Assembly: GCF_001660485.1 (NCBI RefSeq)
Contig: NZ_CP013979.1
Location: 1,736,001 to 1,800,000 of the forward strand
Reading direction: 5' to 3'
Origin: Agromyces aureus
Lineage (GTDB): Bacteria; Actinomycetota; Actinomycetes; Actinomycetales; Microbacteriaceae
Length of the DNA stretch: 64,000 nt
Each line of letters starts with the position of its first letter. The stretch's first letter is position 1. The notes beneath the pieces are model-generated. The model was not told the DNA's origin. It saw nothing but the letters and a program-made list of their open reading frames with translations, and did no database searches. A program made the translations under genes and the position numbers. This document shows, piece by piece, positions 41,769-50,460 of the stretch.

Positions 41769-42542
41769 TCAGGTGGTGCCGTGCTCCGCGTTGTAGCGGT
41801 CGAGCACGTCGCCGATGGGGCCGTCGAGCTGCAGCGCGCCGCCGTCGAGGTAGAGCCCGCGCGTGCAGAAGCGTCGGAGGTCGCGCTCGTTGTGCGACAC
41901 GAAGAACATCGTGCGACCGCCGGCGAGCAGTTCCTCGATGCGCGCATAGCACTTCTCGCGGAAGGCCTTGTCGCCGACCGCGAGCACCTCGTCGACGAGG
42001 AGGATCGGCTCCTCGAGCTGCGAGATGACGGCGAAGGCGATGCGCACCTTCATGCCGCTCGAGAGGTGCTTGTACGGCGTGTCGAGAAAGTCGCCGACGC
42101 CCGAGAAGTCGACCACGTCGTCGAACTTCGCATCGATCTGCTGCCGGGTCATGCCGTGCAGCCCGGCGGTCAGGTAGACGTTGTCGCGCACCGTGAGGTC
42201 GTCGACGAAGCCGCCCGTGATCTCGATGAGCGGCGCGACGCCGCCCGTGACCTCGACCGTGCCCTCATCGGCGATCATGACGCCGGCGACGAGCTTCAGG
42301 AGCGTCGACTTGCCCTGGCCGTTGCGGCCGACGACGCCGATGGCCTCGCCGGGGCGCACGGTGATCGACACGTCGCGGAGCGCCCAGAACTCGTCGGGTC
42401 GGGTGCGGCGTCGCCGACCGGAGAGCAGGTCCTTGAACGAGCGACGCCCGCGGCGATTGCGGCGGAACCGCACGCCGAGGCCCTCGGCCTTGATCGCGTA
42501 CACGTCGTCGGTCGATGGCAGGGTCGCCGTGGCATCCGTCAT
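41769..42542 (-). CDS. ABC transporter ATP-binding protein, TagH/Wzt polysaccharide exporter type
   Basis: The 257-residue ATPase has Walker A (GVVGRNGQGKST), the signature KHLSSGMKVRIAF, Walker B (PILLVDEVLAVGD) and the switch His (VSHNERDL). The N-terminus (GVRFRRNRRGRRSFKDLL) is typical of TagH/Wzt proteins that pair with ABC-2 permeases for O-antigen or teichoic acid. It lacks a C-terminal carbohydrate-binding domain, so export is probably not dependent on a chain-end modification. The stop of the permease gene overlaps its ATG by one base. Confidence 0.88.
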   Translation of the reverse strand: MTDATATLPSTDDVYAIKAEGLGVRFRRNRRGRRSFKDLLSGRRRRTRPDEFWALRDVSITVRPGEAIGVVGRNGQGKSTLLKLVAGVMIADEGTVEVTGGVAPLIEITGGFVDDLTVRDNVYLTAGLHGMTRQQIDAKFDDVVDFSGVGDFLDTPYKHLSSGMKVRIAFAVISQLEEPILLVDEVLAVGDKAFREKCYARIEELLAGGRTMFFVSHNERDLRRFCTRGLYLDGGALQLDGPIGDVLDRYNAEHGTT

Positions 42543-43354
42543 CAGATCTCCTTCAGCACCTGGCGAACGCTGCCCCGGAACACGAGCAGGCCGACGGCGA
42601 GCAGTGCGCCGGACATGAGGGCCGCGATGGCGACGTCGAACCAGTCGAGCTCCTGCGCGAAGAACGCCGAGCGGTACAGGCCGAAGATGCCGGAGAGCGG
42701 ATTGAACGCGGCCCACACGTGCAGCTGGCCCGGCAGGTCGGCGACGCCGTAGATGATCGGCGACGCGTAGAAGAGGAACCGCAGGGCGAGCTTGACCGCG
42801 CGCTCCAGGTCGCGGAAGAACACCACCAGCGGGGCGACGATGAGGCAGACGCCGGCCGTGAGCACGGCCTGCAGGGCGATGGCGAGCGGGAACAGCGCGA
42901 GGTTCCAGTTCACGGGTGCCTGGAAGACGATGGCGAACAGCGCGAGCACCGGCAGCGCGAGCAGGAACTCGATGCCCTTCGAGAGCACGATGCGGTTCAC
43001 CCAGATCGTGCGGGGGATCATCGTGGAGCGCACGAGCTTCGCGTCCTTGAGGAACGCCCGCGTCGAATCCGAGACCGCGCCGTTGAACCACATCCACGGC
43101 AGGAGCGCCGAGAGCAGGAACACGATGTACGGCTGCTGCCCGACGGACCGGTCGAACACCTGCGTGAACACGAACCAGTAGATGCCGGCCATGACGAGCG
43201 GGTCGAGCACCGACCAGATGTAGCCGAGCGCCGACGTCGAGTAGCGCACCTTCAGGTCGCGCGTGGTGAGCAGCCACAGCGAATGCCGATAGCGGGACCA
43301 CCGGGTGCGCTGCAGCGGGTGGGCGTCGCCGTAGGCGACCGAGGTGGTGCTCAT
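42542..43354 (-). CDS. ABC-2 polysaccharide export permease, TagG/Wzm type
   Basis: A 270-residue protein with six predicted membrane segments: a cytoplasmic N-terminal arm (RTRWSRYRHSLWLLTTRDLKVRYSTS), then VLDPLVMAGIYWFVFTQVF, and a C-terminal PLSGIFGLYRSAFF loop, all typical of TagG/Wzm. With the ATPase it should flip a lipid-linked surface polymer. ATG 43354 is chosen; the frame continues upstream without a better site. It is the head of the exporter operon, divergent from the ECF S-component gene. Confidence 0.88.
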   Translation of the reverse strand: MSTTSVAYGDAHPLQRTRWSRYRHSLWLLTTRDLKVRYSTSALGYIWSVLDPLVMAGIYWFVFTQVFDRSVGQQPYIVFLLSALLPWMWFNGAVSDSTRAFLKDAKLVRSTMIPRTIWVNRIVLSKGIEFLLALPVLALFAIVFQAPVNWNLALFPLAIALQAVLTAGVCLIVAPLVVFFRDLERAVKLALRFLFYASPIIYGVADLPGQLHVWAAFNPLSGIFGLYRSAFFAQELDWFDVAIAALMSGALLAVGLLVFRGSVRQVLKEI

Positions 43355-43430
43355 CACGATCTCATCGTAGATGCCCGACGGCGGTAGATTTGGTGCGGCG
43401 CCGTCTGCGGCGTCGTCTGAGAGGAGCGTC

Positions 43431-43979
43431 GTGCGGCGTACAACCACCCGGGTCCTGCTGAGCTGTGCAGCGATCGGCGTCGGCGGCGGGCTCGTCGCCG
43501 GGGCGTCCGGCTACCTCGCCGCGGCGTTCGCGGCCTTCGGCCCGCTGTTCTACGGCATCACCGTCGGCGCGCACTTCCTGCCGAGCATCGTCGCGCTCGC
43601 CCTGCTCAAGCGCCCGGGCACCGCGGTGCTCGCGGGCGTCATCGCCGGTCTCGTCGGCGCGGTGTTCGCCCCGTGGTGGATCGGCCGGTTCGTCGGAACG
43701 GGGCTGCTCGTGGGCGCGCTCATCGAGTTGCCCTTCCTCGTGACGCGGTACCGGCGCTGGAGCCCGTGGATGTTCTACGTCTCGGCGGTGTTCTCCGGCA
43801 TCGTGCTCGCGATCGGCGTGTTCATCGGGCTCGGCGCCGAGCACTACACGGTCTGGGCGTGGGCGATCGCGCTGCCGCTCTGGGTGCTGAGCCCCGTCGC
43901 GTTCACCTGGATCGGTCGGCTCATCGCGGCGCGACTCGCGCGGGCCGGCGTCGCGCAGTCCGTCGGCGAGACGCCCTGA
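43431..43979 (+). CDS. ECF transporter S component, YkoE-like
   Basis: The 182-residue integral membrane protein has five to six helices (LLSCAAIGVGGGLVAGASGYLAAAF first), resembling YkoE-type substrate-binding components of thiamin/HMP energy-coupling factor transporters. No EcfA or EcfT gene is beside it, so it must share a remote energizing module or work alone. GTG 43431 is chosen because GAGAGGAG lies just upstream. A bidirectional terminator follows. The substrate cannot be read from the sequence. Confidence 0.7.
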   Translation: MRRTTTRVLLSCAAIGVGGGLVAGASGYLAAAFAAFGPLFYGITVGAHFLPSIVALALLKRPGTAVLAGVIAGLVGAVFAPWWIGRFVGTGLLVGALIELPFLVTRYRRWSPWMFYVSAVFSGIVLAIGVFIGLGAEHYTVWAWAIALPLWVLSPVAFTWIGRLIAARLARAGVAQSVGETP

Positions 43980-44031
43980 CCTCCGGGTCGTGGCGCCCGA
44001 GGCGGCGCCCTGGCCCGGTCTCCTGACATGC

Positions 44032-44063
44032 GAAGAGCGGATGCCGTGTGGCATCCGCTCTTC
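44032..44063. terminator. Bidirectional terminator made of inverted GGATGCC motifs
   Basis: GAAGAGCGGATGCC-GTGT-GGCATCCGCTCTTC forms a perfect 14-bp stem between the convergent YkoE-like and nucleotidyltransferase genes. Each arm holds CGGATGCC, the core of the window's most over-represented word. Confidence 0.85.
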
Positions 44064-44106
44064 TCAGCTGTGGTTCTGGGTGGCCGACCTGACGGTCGAC
44101 CGGTGA

Positions 44107-44799
44107 TCACACGAAGTGGTTGGCCCGCTCGAGGTCCTCGGCGAAGTCGATCTCGACCGCGTACAGGTCGGTGATGTCCATGGGCTCGATGAGCAGGCCG
44201 TCCTTCTCGATGGCGAGCTCGAGGCCGCGCTCGAAGTAGTCCTGGTCGCCGACGCGGCGCAGGTGCGCGAGGAACGTCGCCTTGTCGCGGCTCGAGATGT
44301 AGTTGATGCCGACCGCCTCGCCGAGACCGCCCTTGACGGTCTTCGAGAGCTCCTTGACGTAGCCCTCGGCGCTGATCGTGTACTTCACCTCTTCGTCGGA
44401 GACCTTGGCGTGGTTCACCGTGACGAACGACTGGTCGCGCGCGATGTACGGCAGCGCGCGGTCGAGGATGCTCGGGTCGAAGACGACGTCGCCGTTCATC
44501 CAGAGCACGCCGCCGGCCTGCGACGCCGCGAGGGCGCGCATGAGCGACTTCGAGGTGTTCGTCTGGTCGTACTCCTCGTTGTAGACGAAGGACGCCTGCG
44601 GGAACGCCTCGATGATGTGCTCGAGCTTGTAGCCGACGACGATGGTCACGTCGGTACCCGCGCCGAACGCGTGCTCGATGTTGTCGAACTGCTGGCGCAT
44701 GATGGTGCGGCCGTCGCTGAGTTCGGTCAACGGCTTGGGGAGGGAGCGCCCGAGGCGGCTCCCCATGCCGGCCGCGAGAATCACGATCTGGGTGGTCAT
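44107..44799 (-). CDS. NTP transferase, LicC/phosphocholine cytidylyltransferase-like
   Basis: The 230-residue protein has the nucleotidyltransferase signature ILAAGMGSRLGRSLPKPL at its N-terminus, the metal-site LWMNGDVVFD (about 105-114), and EIDFAEDLERAN near the end, as in LicC-type CTP:phosphocholine or related cytidylyltransferases. ATG 44799 follows GAAGGAGAA. Placed at the edge of the glycopolymer locus, it is a candidate to make the CDP-activated alcohol used by the CDP-alcohol transferase or the TagF-like polymerase; this link is inference. Confidence 0.82.
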   Translation of the reverse strand: MTTQIVILAAGMGSRLGRSLPKPLTELSDGRTIMRQQFDNIEHAFGAGTDVTIVVGYKLEHIIEAFPQASFVYNEEYDQTNTSKSLMRALAASQAGGVLWMNGDVVFDPSILDRALPYIARDQSFVTVNHAKVSDEEVKYTISAEGYVKELSKTVKGGLGEAVGINYISSRDKATFLAHLRRVGDQDYFERGLELAIEKDGLLIEPMDITDLYAVEIDFAEDLERANHFV

Positions 44800-45050
44800 G
44801 CTGTTCTCCTTCGAGGTTCGGATGCCGCGGCCTCGAGTTCGAGAGTTCACACGCAGTTCATCCGCAAGATCTGTTGAAGACACACCTTTATGCCGTGATC
44901 AGCGTAGCGGGCGCTGGTAACGGATCCCTGAATGTTCTCACGGTTCGTAGCGCGATCGTGATACGTCACTCAGGAGATGCTCAGCGTCCCGGAACGACGA
45001 CGTGCGTCGAACGCGAGCGCCGGACGCCCGGGCGTTGATAGGTTTGCGTG

Positions 45051-46988
45051 GTGACTTCTGTTTCGCGCTCCGAGAACGACGACGAAGCTCCCGAAGGCAC
45101 GGGCACGGGGGTGTCTGCCGAGCGGGGGCCGTCCGGCGCGCGCACCGAGGCCGGCAGTTCTCGAACGCCCGCGTCCGCGGGCGCCGCGAAGCGGGCTCCC
45201 GCCAGGCGCACGGGTGCCGCGGCCGCCAAGACTGAGGCCGCCGAGGCCGAAGGGGTCGAGGCTCCTGCGAAGACCGCTGCTGCGAAGACCACCGCGGCGA
45301 GGACCACGACGCCGCGGTCGACTGCGGCGAAGACCACGGCGGCGACGACCACCGCCGCCAAGACCACCGCGTCGAAGGCCACCGCGGCCAAGACGACGGC
45401 CGCCAAGGCAGCCGCGGCGAAGGCTGCCGCAGCTTCGTCCGAGACCGATGAGGGTGCGCCCGAAGCCGCCGGTTCCAAGCGCACCGCCGCATCGCGCGCC
45501 GCCTCGGCCGGCGCCGCTTCGGCGCGCACCGACGCCGCGAAGACGGCGCGTACCGCGCGCACCGCGGCCAAGACCGAGGCGCCGTCGGCTCGCACGCGTG
45601 CTGCGTCGGCGGCGGCGAAGCAGCGGCAGACCCAGCGCGTCGCCGCAGCCCTGACGACCGAGACCACGGCGGCCGAACGCGCGCCGCGCAGGACGGCGCC
45701 TCTCGAGAGCCTCGCACCCGTCGAGGCCGCCCCGAACGTCGAAGCGGCCCCGGCTGCTCCGGTCGAGGTCGCACCCACCGAGAAGGCACCTGCCGAGAAG
45801 GCTCCGGTCGAGGTCGCCGAACCCGTCGCGACTGCAGCGGTCGCCTCGCTCGCAGTCGACGAGGTCGCGGAGCGCGATGTTGCAGCCCCCGGCACGGTCG
45901 AGCCTGCGGTGGTCGAGCCCGCGGTGGTCGAGCCTGCGGTGGTCGAGCCCGTGGCGGCCGAGCCGGTCGACCCCGAGCCCGAGTCGGTCGAGGAGGCCGT
46001 TCCCGAGGCCGCAGCCGTCGAGGAGCTCGCGCCCGAGGCGGTCATCGCCGAGGAGCCTGCTCCGATCGTCGAGCCAGTCACGGTTGAGGCAGTCACGATC
46101 GAGGCGCCCTCGCACGCCGCGGTCGAGGCCGCGACCGCCGTGGCGGTCATCGCGGCCCCGGCCGTCAAGGCGTCCCCGCGCAAGAAGCGCACACTGCGCG
46201 TCGCCCGGGCGGCGCCGCCCGCCGACGCGCCTCGCGTGCTCGCGATCGACGGACTGGTCAAGCAGTTCGGCGGCAACACCGCCGTCGACCACATCTCGCT
46301 CGACGTCCGCGCGGGCTCGTTCTTCGGCATCGTCGGCCCGAACGGCGCGGGCAAGACCACCACGCTGTCGATGGTCACCGGGCTCCTGCGTCCCGACGCG
46401 GGAACGGTCCGCATCAACGACATCGACGCGTGGGCCGATCCGCGCGCGGCCAAGCGTGCGACGGGCGTGCTGCCCGACCGGCTGCGCCTGTTCGATCGAC
46501 TCACCGGCGGACAACTGCTGTCCTACTCGGGATCCCTCCGGGGCCTCGACAGCCGCACGGTGCGCGAGCGCAGCGCCGACCTCATCGCCGCGTTCGGTCT
46601 CGACGACGCGATCGATCGTCTCGTCGCCGACTACTCGGCCGGCATGACGAAGAAGATCGCGCTCGCGTGCGCCATGATCCACGCGCCGCGCCTGCTCGTG
46701 CTCGATGAGCCGTTCGAGTCGGTCGACCCCGTCTCGGCGGCGAACCTCACCGACATCCTCGAACGCTACGTCGCGGGCGGCGGCACGGTCGTGCTCTCGA
46801 GCCACGGCATGGACCTCATCGAGCGCGTCTGCGACTCGGCGGCGATCATCGTCGGAGGCCGCGTCCTGGCATCCGGAACCCTCGACGAGGTTCGTGCGGG
46901 CGAGACGCTCGAAGACCGGTTCGTCGAACTCGCCGGCGGGCGCCAGGCAGCGGAGGGCATGGAGTGGTTGCACAGTTTCTCCGACTGA
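45051..46988 (+). CDS. ABC transporter ATPase with long Ala/Thr/Lys-rich N-terminal extension
   Basis: About 645 residues. The last 240 form a complete ABC domain: VKQFGGNTAVDHISLDV, Walker A GPNGAGKTTT (about 430-439), signature DYSAGMTKKIALAC, Walker B LLVLDEPFESVD, switch His in SSHGMDL. The first 390 are low complexity: AAKTTAAKTT-like repeats (about 75-140) resembling histone H1-like or PhaP-like tails, then an acidic Pro/Val/Glu stretch with VVEPAVVEPAVVEP repeats. Such a tail on an exporter ATPase is unusual. GTG 45051 is 6-7 nt after TAGGTT (leaderless); GTG 45048 is one codon earlier. It overlaps its permease by 25 nt. Confidence 0.85.
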   Translation: MTSVSRSENDDEAPEGTGTGVSAERGPSGARTEAGSSRTPASAGAAKRAPARRTGAAAAKTEAAEAEGVEAPAKTAAAKTTAARTTTPRSTAAKTTAATTTAAKTTASKATAAKTTAAKAAAAKAAAASSETDEGAPEAAGSKRTAASRAASAGAASARTDAAKTARTARTAAKTEAPSARTRAASAAAKQRQTQRVAAALTTETTAAERAPRRTAPLESLAPVEAAPNVEAAPAAPVEVAPTEKAPAEKAPVEVAEPVATAAVASLAVDEVAERDVAAPGTVEPAVVEPAVVEPAVVEPVAAEPVDPEPESVEEAVPEAAAVEELAPEAVIAEEPAPIVEPVTVEAVTIEAPSHAAVEAATAVAVIAAPAVKASPRKKRTLRVARAAPPADAPRVLAIDGLVKQFGGNTAVDHISLDVRAGSFFGIVGPNGAGKTTTLSMVTGLLRPDAGTVRINDIDAWADPRAAKRATGVLPDRLRLFDRLTGGQLLSYSGSLRGLDSRTVRERSADLIAAFGLDDAIDRLVADYSAGMTKKIALACAMIHAPRLLVLDEPFESVDPVSAANLTDILERYVAGGGTVVLSSHGMDLIERVCDSAAIIVGGRVLASGTLDEVRAGETLEDRFVELAGGRQAAEGMEWLHSFSD

Positions 46989-48538
46989 AGCTGCGGCTGC
47001 TCGGCAACATCTTCCAGCGGAGCCCGTGGCAGGTCGTGGGCGTCTCGCTCGGCATCGTCTACGGCCTCGCCATGTCCGCACTGCTGTTCAGCGCACTCGT
47101 GGGCCTGCGGCTCGTCGAGGACGTCACGCTCGTGCGCGACGGCCTCATCATCGCCGGGAGCGTGACCGTCATCGGCTTCATCGTGTTCCCGCTGCTGTTC
47201 GGCAGCGAGGACACGATGGATCCGCGCCGCTTCGCGCTGTTCGGCATCCCCGATCGAACACTCGCCTTCGGGCTGGCGCTCGCGGCCACGATCGGCATCC
47301 CGGCGATCGTGCTCGCCATCGTCCTGCTCGGCACCGTCGTGACGTGGTCCCGCGGCGTCGGCGAAGCGTTCTTCGCCGTCCTCGGCGCGGCCCTCGCGTT
47401 CGCGACGTGCCTGCTCGTCGGTCGAGTGGCGACCTCGATCGCCTCGCTCGTGCTCGCGACGCGCCGTGCCAAGGAGATCGGGGGCGTGGTCGGCCTCGTC
47501 GTGGTCGTGCTGCTCTCGCCCGTGATCGTCGTGCTCGTGACGCTCGACTGGCAGAGCGAGGGCCTGGTCTTCCTCGAGGGCGTGGCCGGCGTGCTCGGCT
47601 GGACCCCGCTCGGCGCCGCGTTCGCGGCTCCCGGCGATGCCGCGGCCGGTCTCTGGATCGCGGCTGTCGTGAAGGTGCTGATCGCGGCGGCGACCCTCGC
47701 CGTGATCTGGCTGTGCTGGCAGGCGCTCGTCGCCCGCATGCTCGTCACCCCCGGCCGCGAGGCATCCGCGAAGCAGTATCGGGGTCTCGGATGGTTCGAT
47801 CGGATGCCCGGCACCGCCGCCGGTGCGATCGCCGCACGCAGCCTCACCTACTGGGGTCGCGATGCGCGGTACTGGGTCTCGCTCGTCATGCTGCCGCTCG
47901 TGCCGATCATCGTGCTCGTGCCGCTCACGCTCGCCGGATTCCCGCTCACGGCGACCGCGCTCATCCCCGTGCCGCTGCTCTGCCTGCTGCTCGGGTGGAT
48001 CCTGCACAACGACACCGCCTACGACAGCACGGCCGTCTGGCTGCACGTCGTGTCCGGGGTACGCGGCACGGCCGACCGAATCGGACGCCTGATTCCGGTG
48101 CTCGTCGGCGGGATGCTCGTGATCGGCGTCGGTGCGGCGCTCACCATGATCGCGATCGACGACGACACCGTGCTGCCCTCCCTCATCGGCGTGAGCTCGG
48201 CGCTGCTCTTCGGCGGACTCGGCGTCGGGTCCATCGGATCCGCGCGCTGGCCGTATCCGGCCGTCAAGCCGGGCGACTCGCCGTTCCAGCAGCCGCAGTC
48301 GACGGGTGCCATCTCGGCGCTCGTGCAGTCGATCACCATGCTCGGCTCACTCGTCGTGGCGGCGCCCGCGGTGTGGTTCGCGTACCTCGGGCTGACCGCG
48401 GACCCGAAGTGGCACGCGATCTCGTTCATCGCCGGAACCGCGGCCGGCGTGCTGGTGCTCGTGCTCGGTGTCTTCGTCGGCGGTCGCGTGTTCGAACGCC
48501 GCGGACCCGAGATCCTGGGCGCGGCACTCCGCGCCTGA
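46964..48538 (+). CDS. ABC transporter permease, large ABC-2-like
   Basis: The 524-residue protein has about twelve hydrophobic segments, including VVGVSLGIVYGLAMSALLFSA, VTVIGFIVFPLLFGS and a central pair before YWGRDARYWVSLVMLPLVPI. The symmetry suggests two ABC-2-like halves in a single chain. GTG 46964 is 25 nt inside the ATPase gene, after GGAGGG, so the pair is coupled and encodes one exporter. Substrate unknown; the ATPase class (CcmA-like) suggests a peptide or drug exporter. Confidence 0.83.
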   Translation: MVAQFLRLKLRLLGNIFQRSPWQVVGVSLGIVYGLAMSALLFSALVGLRLVEDVTLVRDGLIIAGSVTVIGFIVFPLLFGSEDTMDPRRFALFGIPDRTLAFGLALAATIGIPAIVLAIVLLGTVVTWSRGVGEAFFAVLGAALAFATCLLVGRVATSIASLVLATRRAKEIGGVVGLVVVVLLSPVIVVLVTLDWQSEGLVFLEGVAGVLGWTPLGAAFAAPGDAAAGLWIAAVVKVLIAAATLAVIWLCWQALVARMLVTPGREASAKQYRGLGWFDRMPGTAAGAIAARSLTYWGRDARYWVSLVMLPLVPIIVLVPLTLAGFPLTATALIPVPLLCLLLGWILHNDTAYDSTAVWLHVVSGVRGTADRIGRLIPVLVGGMLVIGVGAALTMIAIDDDTVLPSLIGVSSALLFGGLGVGSIGSARWPYPAVKPGDSPFQQPQSTGAISALVQSITMLGSLVVAAPAVWFAYLGLTADPKWHAISFIAGTAAGVLVLVLGVFVGGRVFERRGPEILGAALRA

Positions 48539-48664
48539 GTGGGCGGCGCACGGCCGCCGGCGTCGGCGGGCTGTCGTCGAGTCGTCGCCCGGCGCCCGCC
48601 CGGCGCCCGCCCGGCACTCGCCCGCGCCGGCCGCGCCGACTTCGCGGGGCCGTAGAATCGACCC

Positions 48665-48952
48665 ATGATCATGCCCGTGAACGCCAGTATCGCCGATCCC
48701 GACGTCCCCGGCGGAGGCACCTCGGTGCTCGACCGCGAGCTCGAGAAGCTCCTGCAGGACGAGGCGATCGAGCCCGGCGACCACGAGCGCTTCTCCCACT
48801 ACGTCAAGAAGGACAAGATCCTCGAGTCGGCCATGACCGGCAAGCCCGTCAAGGCCCTGTGCGGCAAGAAGTGGACCCCCGGGCGCGACCCCGAGAAGTT
48901 CCCGGTCTGCCCGACGTGCAAGGCGATCTACGAGAAGATGAAGCAGGGCTGA
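48665..48952 (+). CDS. DUF3039 family protein
   Basis: A 95-residue cytoplasmic protein with the actinobacterial DUF3039 pattern: HERFSHYVKKDKILESAMTG, PVKALCGKKW and FPVCPTCKAIYE. The C-x(n)-CPxC arrangement looks like a small metal-binding site. ATG 48665 lies 6 nt after TAGAAT, so a leaderless mRNA is likely; a second ATG two codons later is possible. The function is unknown. It is broadly conserved next to pncB/murI in this group. Confidence 0.85.
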   Translation: MIMPVNASIADPDVPGGGTSVLDRELEKLLQDEAIEPGDHERFSHYVKKDKILESAMTGKPVKALCGKKWTPGRDPEKFPVCPTCKAIYEKMKQG

Positions 48953-49055
48953 GTCGCCGCTGAGCCGCCCGCTCACCCGTCTCGAGGCGCGGTTCCCGCC
49001 GATGGAACGGCAACAGCAATGCGACCGCGCGGACGCGATCGCTCGATCCCTCGCG

Positions 49056-50375
49056 TCAGTGGTACGTGGTCGGGATCGCCGCTTCGCCGCGTCCGAGGCG
49101 GAACGCCTCGATCGGCAGTTCCTGCATGGCCTCGGCGCGGTGCGCCCGAGCGGCCGCGGTGCCCTCGGGCCCGAGGTGCGCGGCATCCGCGACCCCGCCG
49201 GTCATGAGCGGCACCATGAGCGGGCGCAGTCGGGTGCCCGCCTCGAACTCCGCCTCGCCGCTCGGGCCGTCGCCGATGAACACGAGTTCCTCGCGGGCCG
49301 TGAGCGTCGAGTCGAGCCTGCGGGCGGCGTTCTTGCGGCCGCCGACGCTGGCCTTCGAGGCGGACGCCTTCGCGACCGACACCCATTCGCCCGCATCGTC
49401 GCGTCGTGCGACGAGCTTGAACACCATGCCGGCGGCGGGGGAGCCCGAGCCCGTGACGACCGAGGTGCCGACGCCGTAGGAGTCGACCGGCGCGCCCGAG
49501 AGCCCGGCGATCGTGAACTCGTCGAGGTCGCTCGTGACCGTGATCTTCGTGTCGACGGCGCCGAGTCCGTCGAGCTGGTCGCGGACGCCCGCGACCACGG
49601 TGGGCAGATCGCCCGAGTCGATGCGCACGGCGCCGAGCCCGGTGCCGGCGACGCGCACGGCGGTCTCGACGCCCTGCCGGATGTCGTAGGTGTCCACGAG
49701 CAGCGTGGTCTTCGGCCCGAACGCTTCGACCTGCGCGCGGAATGCCGCCTCCTCGGAGTCGTGCAGCAGCGTGAAGGCGTGCGCCGCGGTGCCCATGGTC
49801 GGGATGCCCCACGTGCGACCGGCCTCGAGGTTCGAGGTCGCGTCGAACCCGGCGATGTACGCCGCGCGCGCCGCCGCCACGGCCGATCGCTCGCTCGTGC
49901 GCCGCGAGCCCATCTCGGCGATCGGGCGTCCGAGCGCGACCGAGACCATGCGTGCCGCGGCGCTCGCGACCGACGAGTCGAAGTTCAGCGTCGAGAGCAC
50001 GAGGGTCTCGAGCATGACGGCCTCGGCGAACGTCGCCTGGATCGTCAGCAGCGGCGAACCCGGGAAGTACACCTCGCCCTCGCGATAGCCCCACACGTCG
50101 CCGCGGAAGCGGTAGTCGGCGAGCCAGTCGAGCGTCTCGGGCCGAACGACCCGGTTGGCGCCCAGCCATTCGAGCTCGGGCTCCTCGAAGCGGAACTCCG
50201 AGATGAGCTCGAGCAGGCGCCCGGTGCCGACGACGACGCCGTAGCGGCGCCCGTCGGGCAGGCGGCGCGCGAACGCCTCGAAGAGGCTCTCCCGGTGCGC
50301 GGTGCCGTTCTGCAACGCGGCATCCACCATGGTGAGCTCGTATCGGTCGGTGAGCAGCGCTGAAGACCCGGTCAC
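49056..50375 (-). CDS. pncB: Nicotinate phosphoribosyltransferase
   Basis: The 439-residue type II PRTase-fold enzyme makes NaMN from nicotinate and PRPP. Recognisable are [10 protein letters not shown] at the N-terminus, EMGSRRTSE (basic substrate loop), [34 protein letters not shown] and [12 protein letters not shown] 50375 ([14 protein letters not shown]) is chosen: it follows TAGGCT by 7 nt, and family N-termini begin at this point. It is divergent from murI, with both promoters packed in 85 nt. Confidence 0.93.
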   Translation of the reverse strand: MTGSSALLTDRYELTMVDAALQNGTAHRESLFEAFARRLPDGRRYGVVVGTGRLLELISEFRFEEPELEWLGANRVVRPETLDWLADYRFRGDVWGYREGEVYFPGSPLLTIQATFAEAVMLETLVLSTLNFDSSVASAAARMVSVALGRPIAEMGSRRTSERSAVAAARAAYIAGFDATSNLEAGRTWGIPTMGTAAHAFTLLHDSEEAAFRAQVEAFGPKTTLLVDTYDIRQGVETAVRVAGTGLGAVRIDSGDLPTVVAGVRDQLDGLGAVDTKITVTSDLDEFTIAGLSGAPVDSYGVGTSVVTGSGSPAAGMVFKLVARRDDAGEWVSVAKASASKASVGGRKNAARRLDSTLTAREELVFIGDGPSGEAEFEAGTRLRPLMVPLMTGGVADAAHLGPEGTAAARAHRAEAMQELPIEAFRLGRGEAAIPTTYH

Positions 50376-50382
50376 GAGGATC

Positions 50383-50388
50383 AGCCTA
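50383..50388 (-). promoter_or_regulatory. -10 element of leaderless pncB
   Basis: TAGGCT (read on the minus strand) with 7 nt to the GTG start. No ribosome-binding sequence is present between them, so transcription probably starts at or next to the start codon. Confidence 0.6.
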
Positions 50389-50446
50389 CCGACGGATGCC
50401 GCGTCTCGGCGTTCGCGCGACGGACTCGCCGAACGACGGACTCGCC

Positions 50447-50452
50447 TAGGCT
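50447..50452 (+). promoter_or_regulatory. -10 element of leaderless murI
   Basis: TAGGCT followed by 8 nt and the GTG of murI, the same hexamer as the divergent pncB promoter. No ribosome site can be seen. Confidence 0.6.
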
Positions 50453-50460
50453 GGTCTCTC

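Noticed and set aside
44970..47081. A 703-codon Gly/Arg/Leu-rich antisense frame over the ABC ATPase tail
   Set aside because: It arises from the Ala/Lys repeats read on the other strand; no start signal or family.
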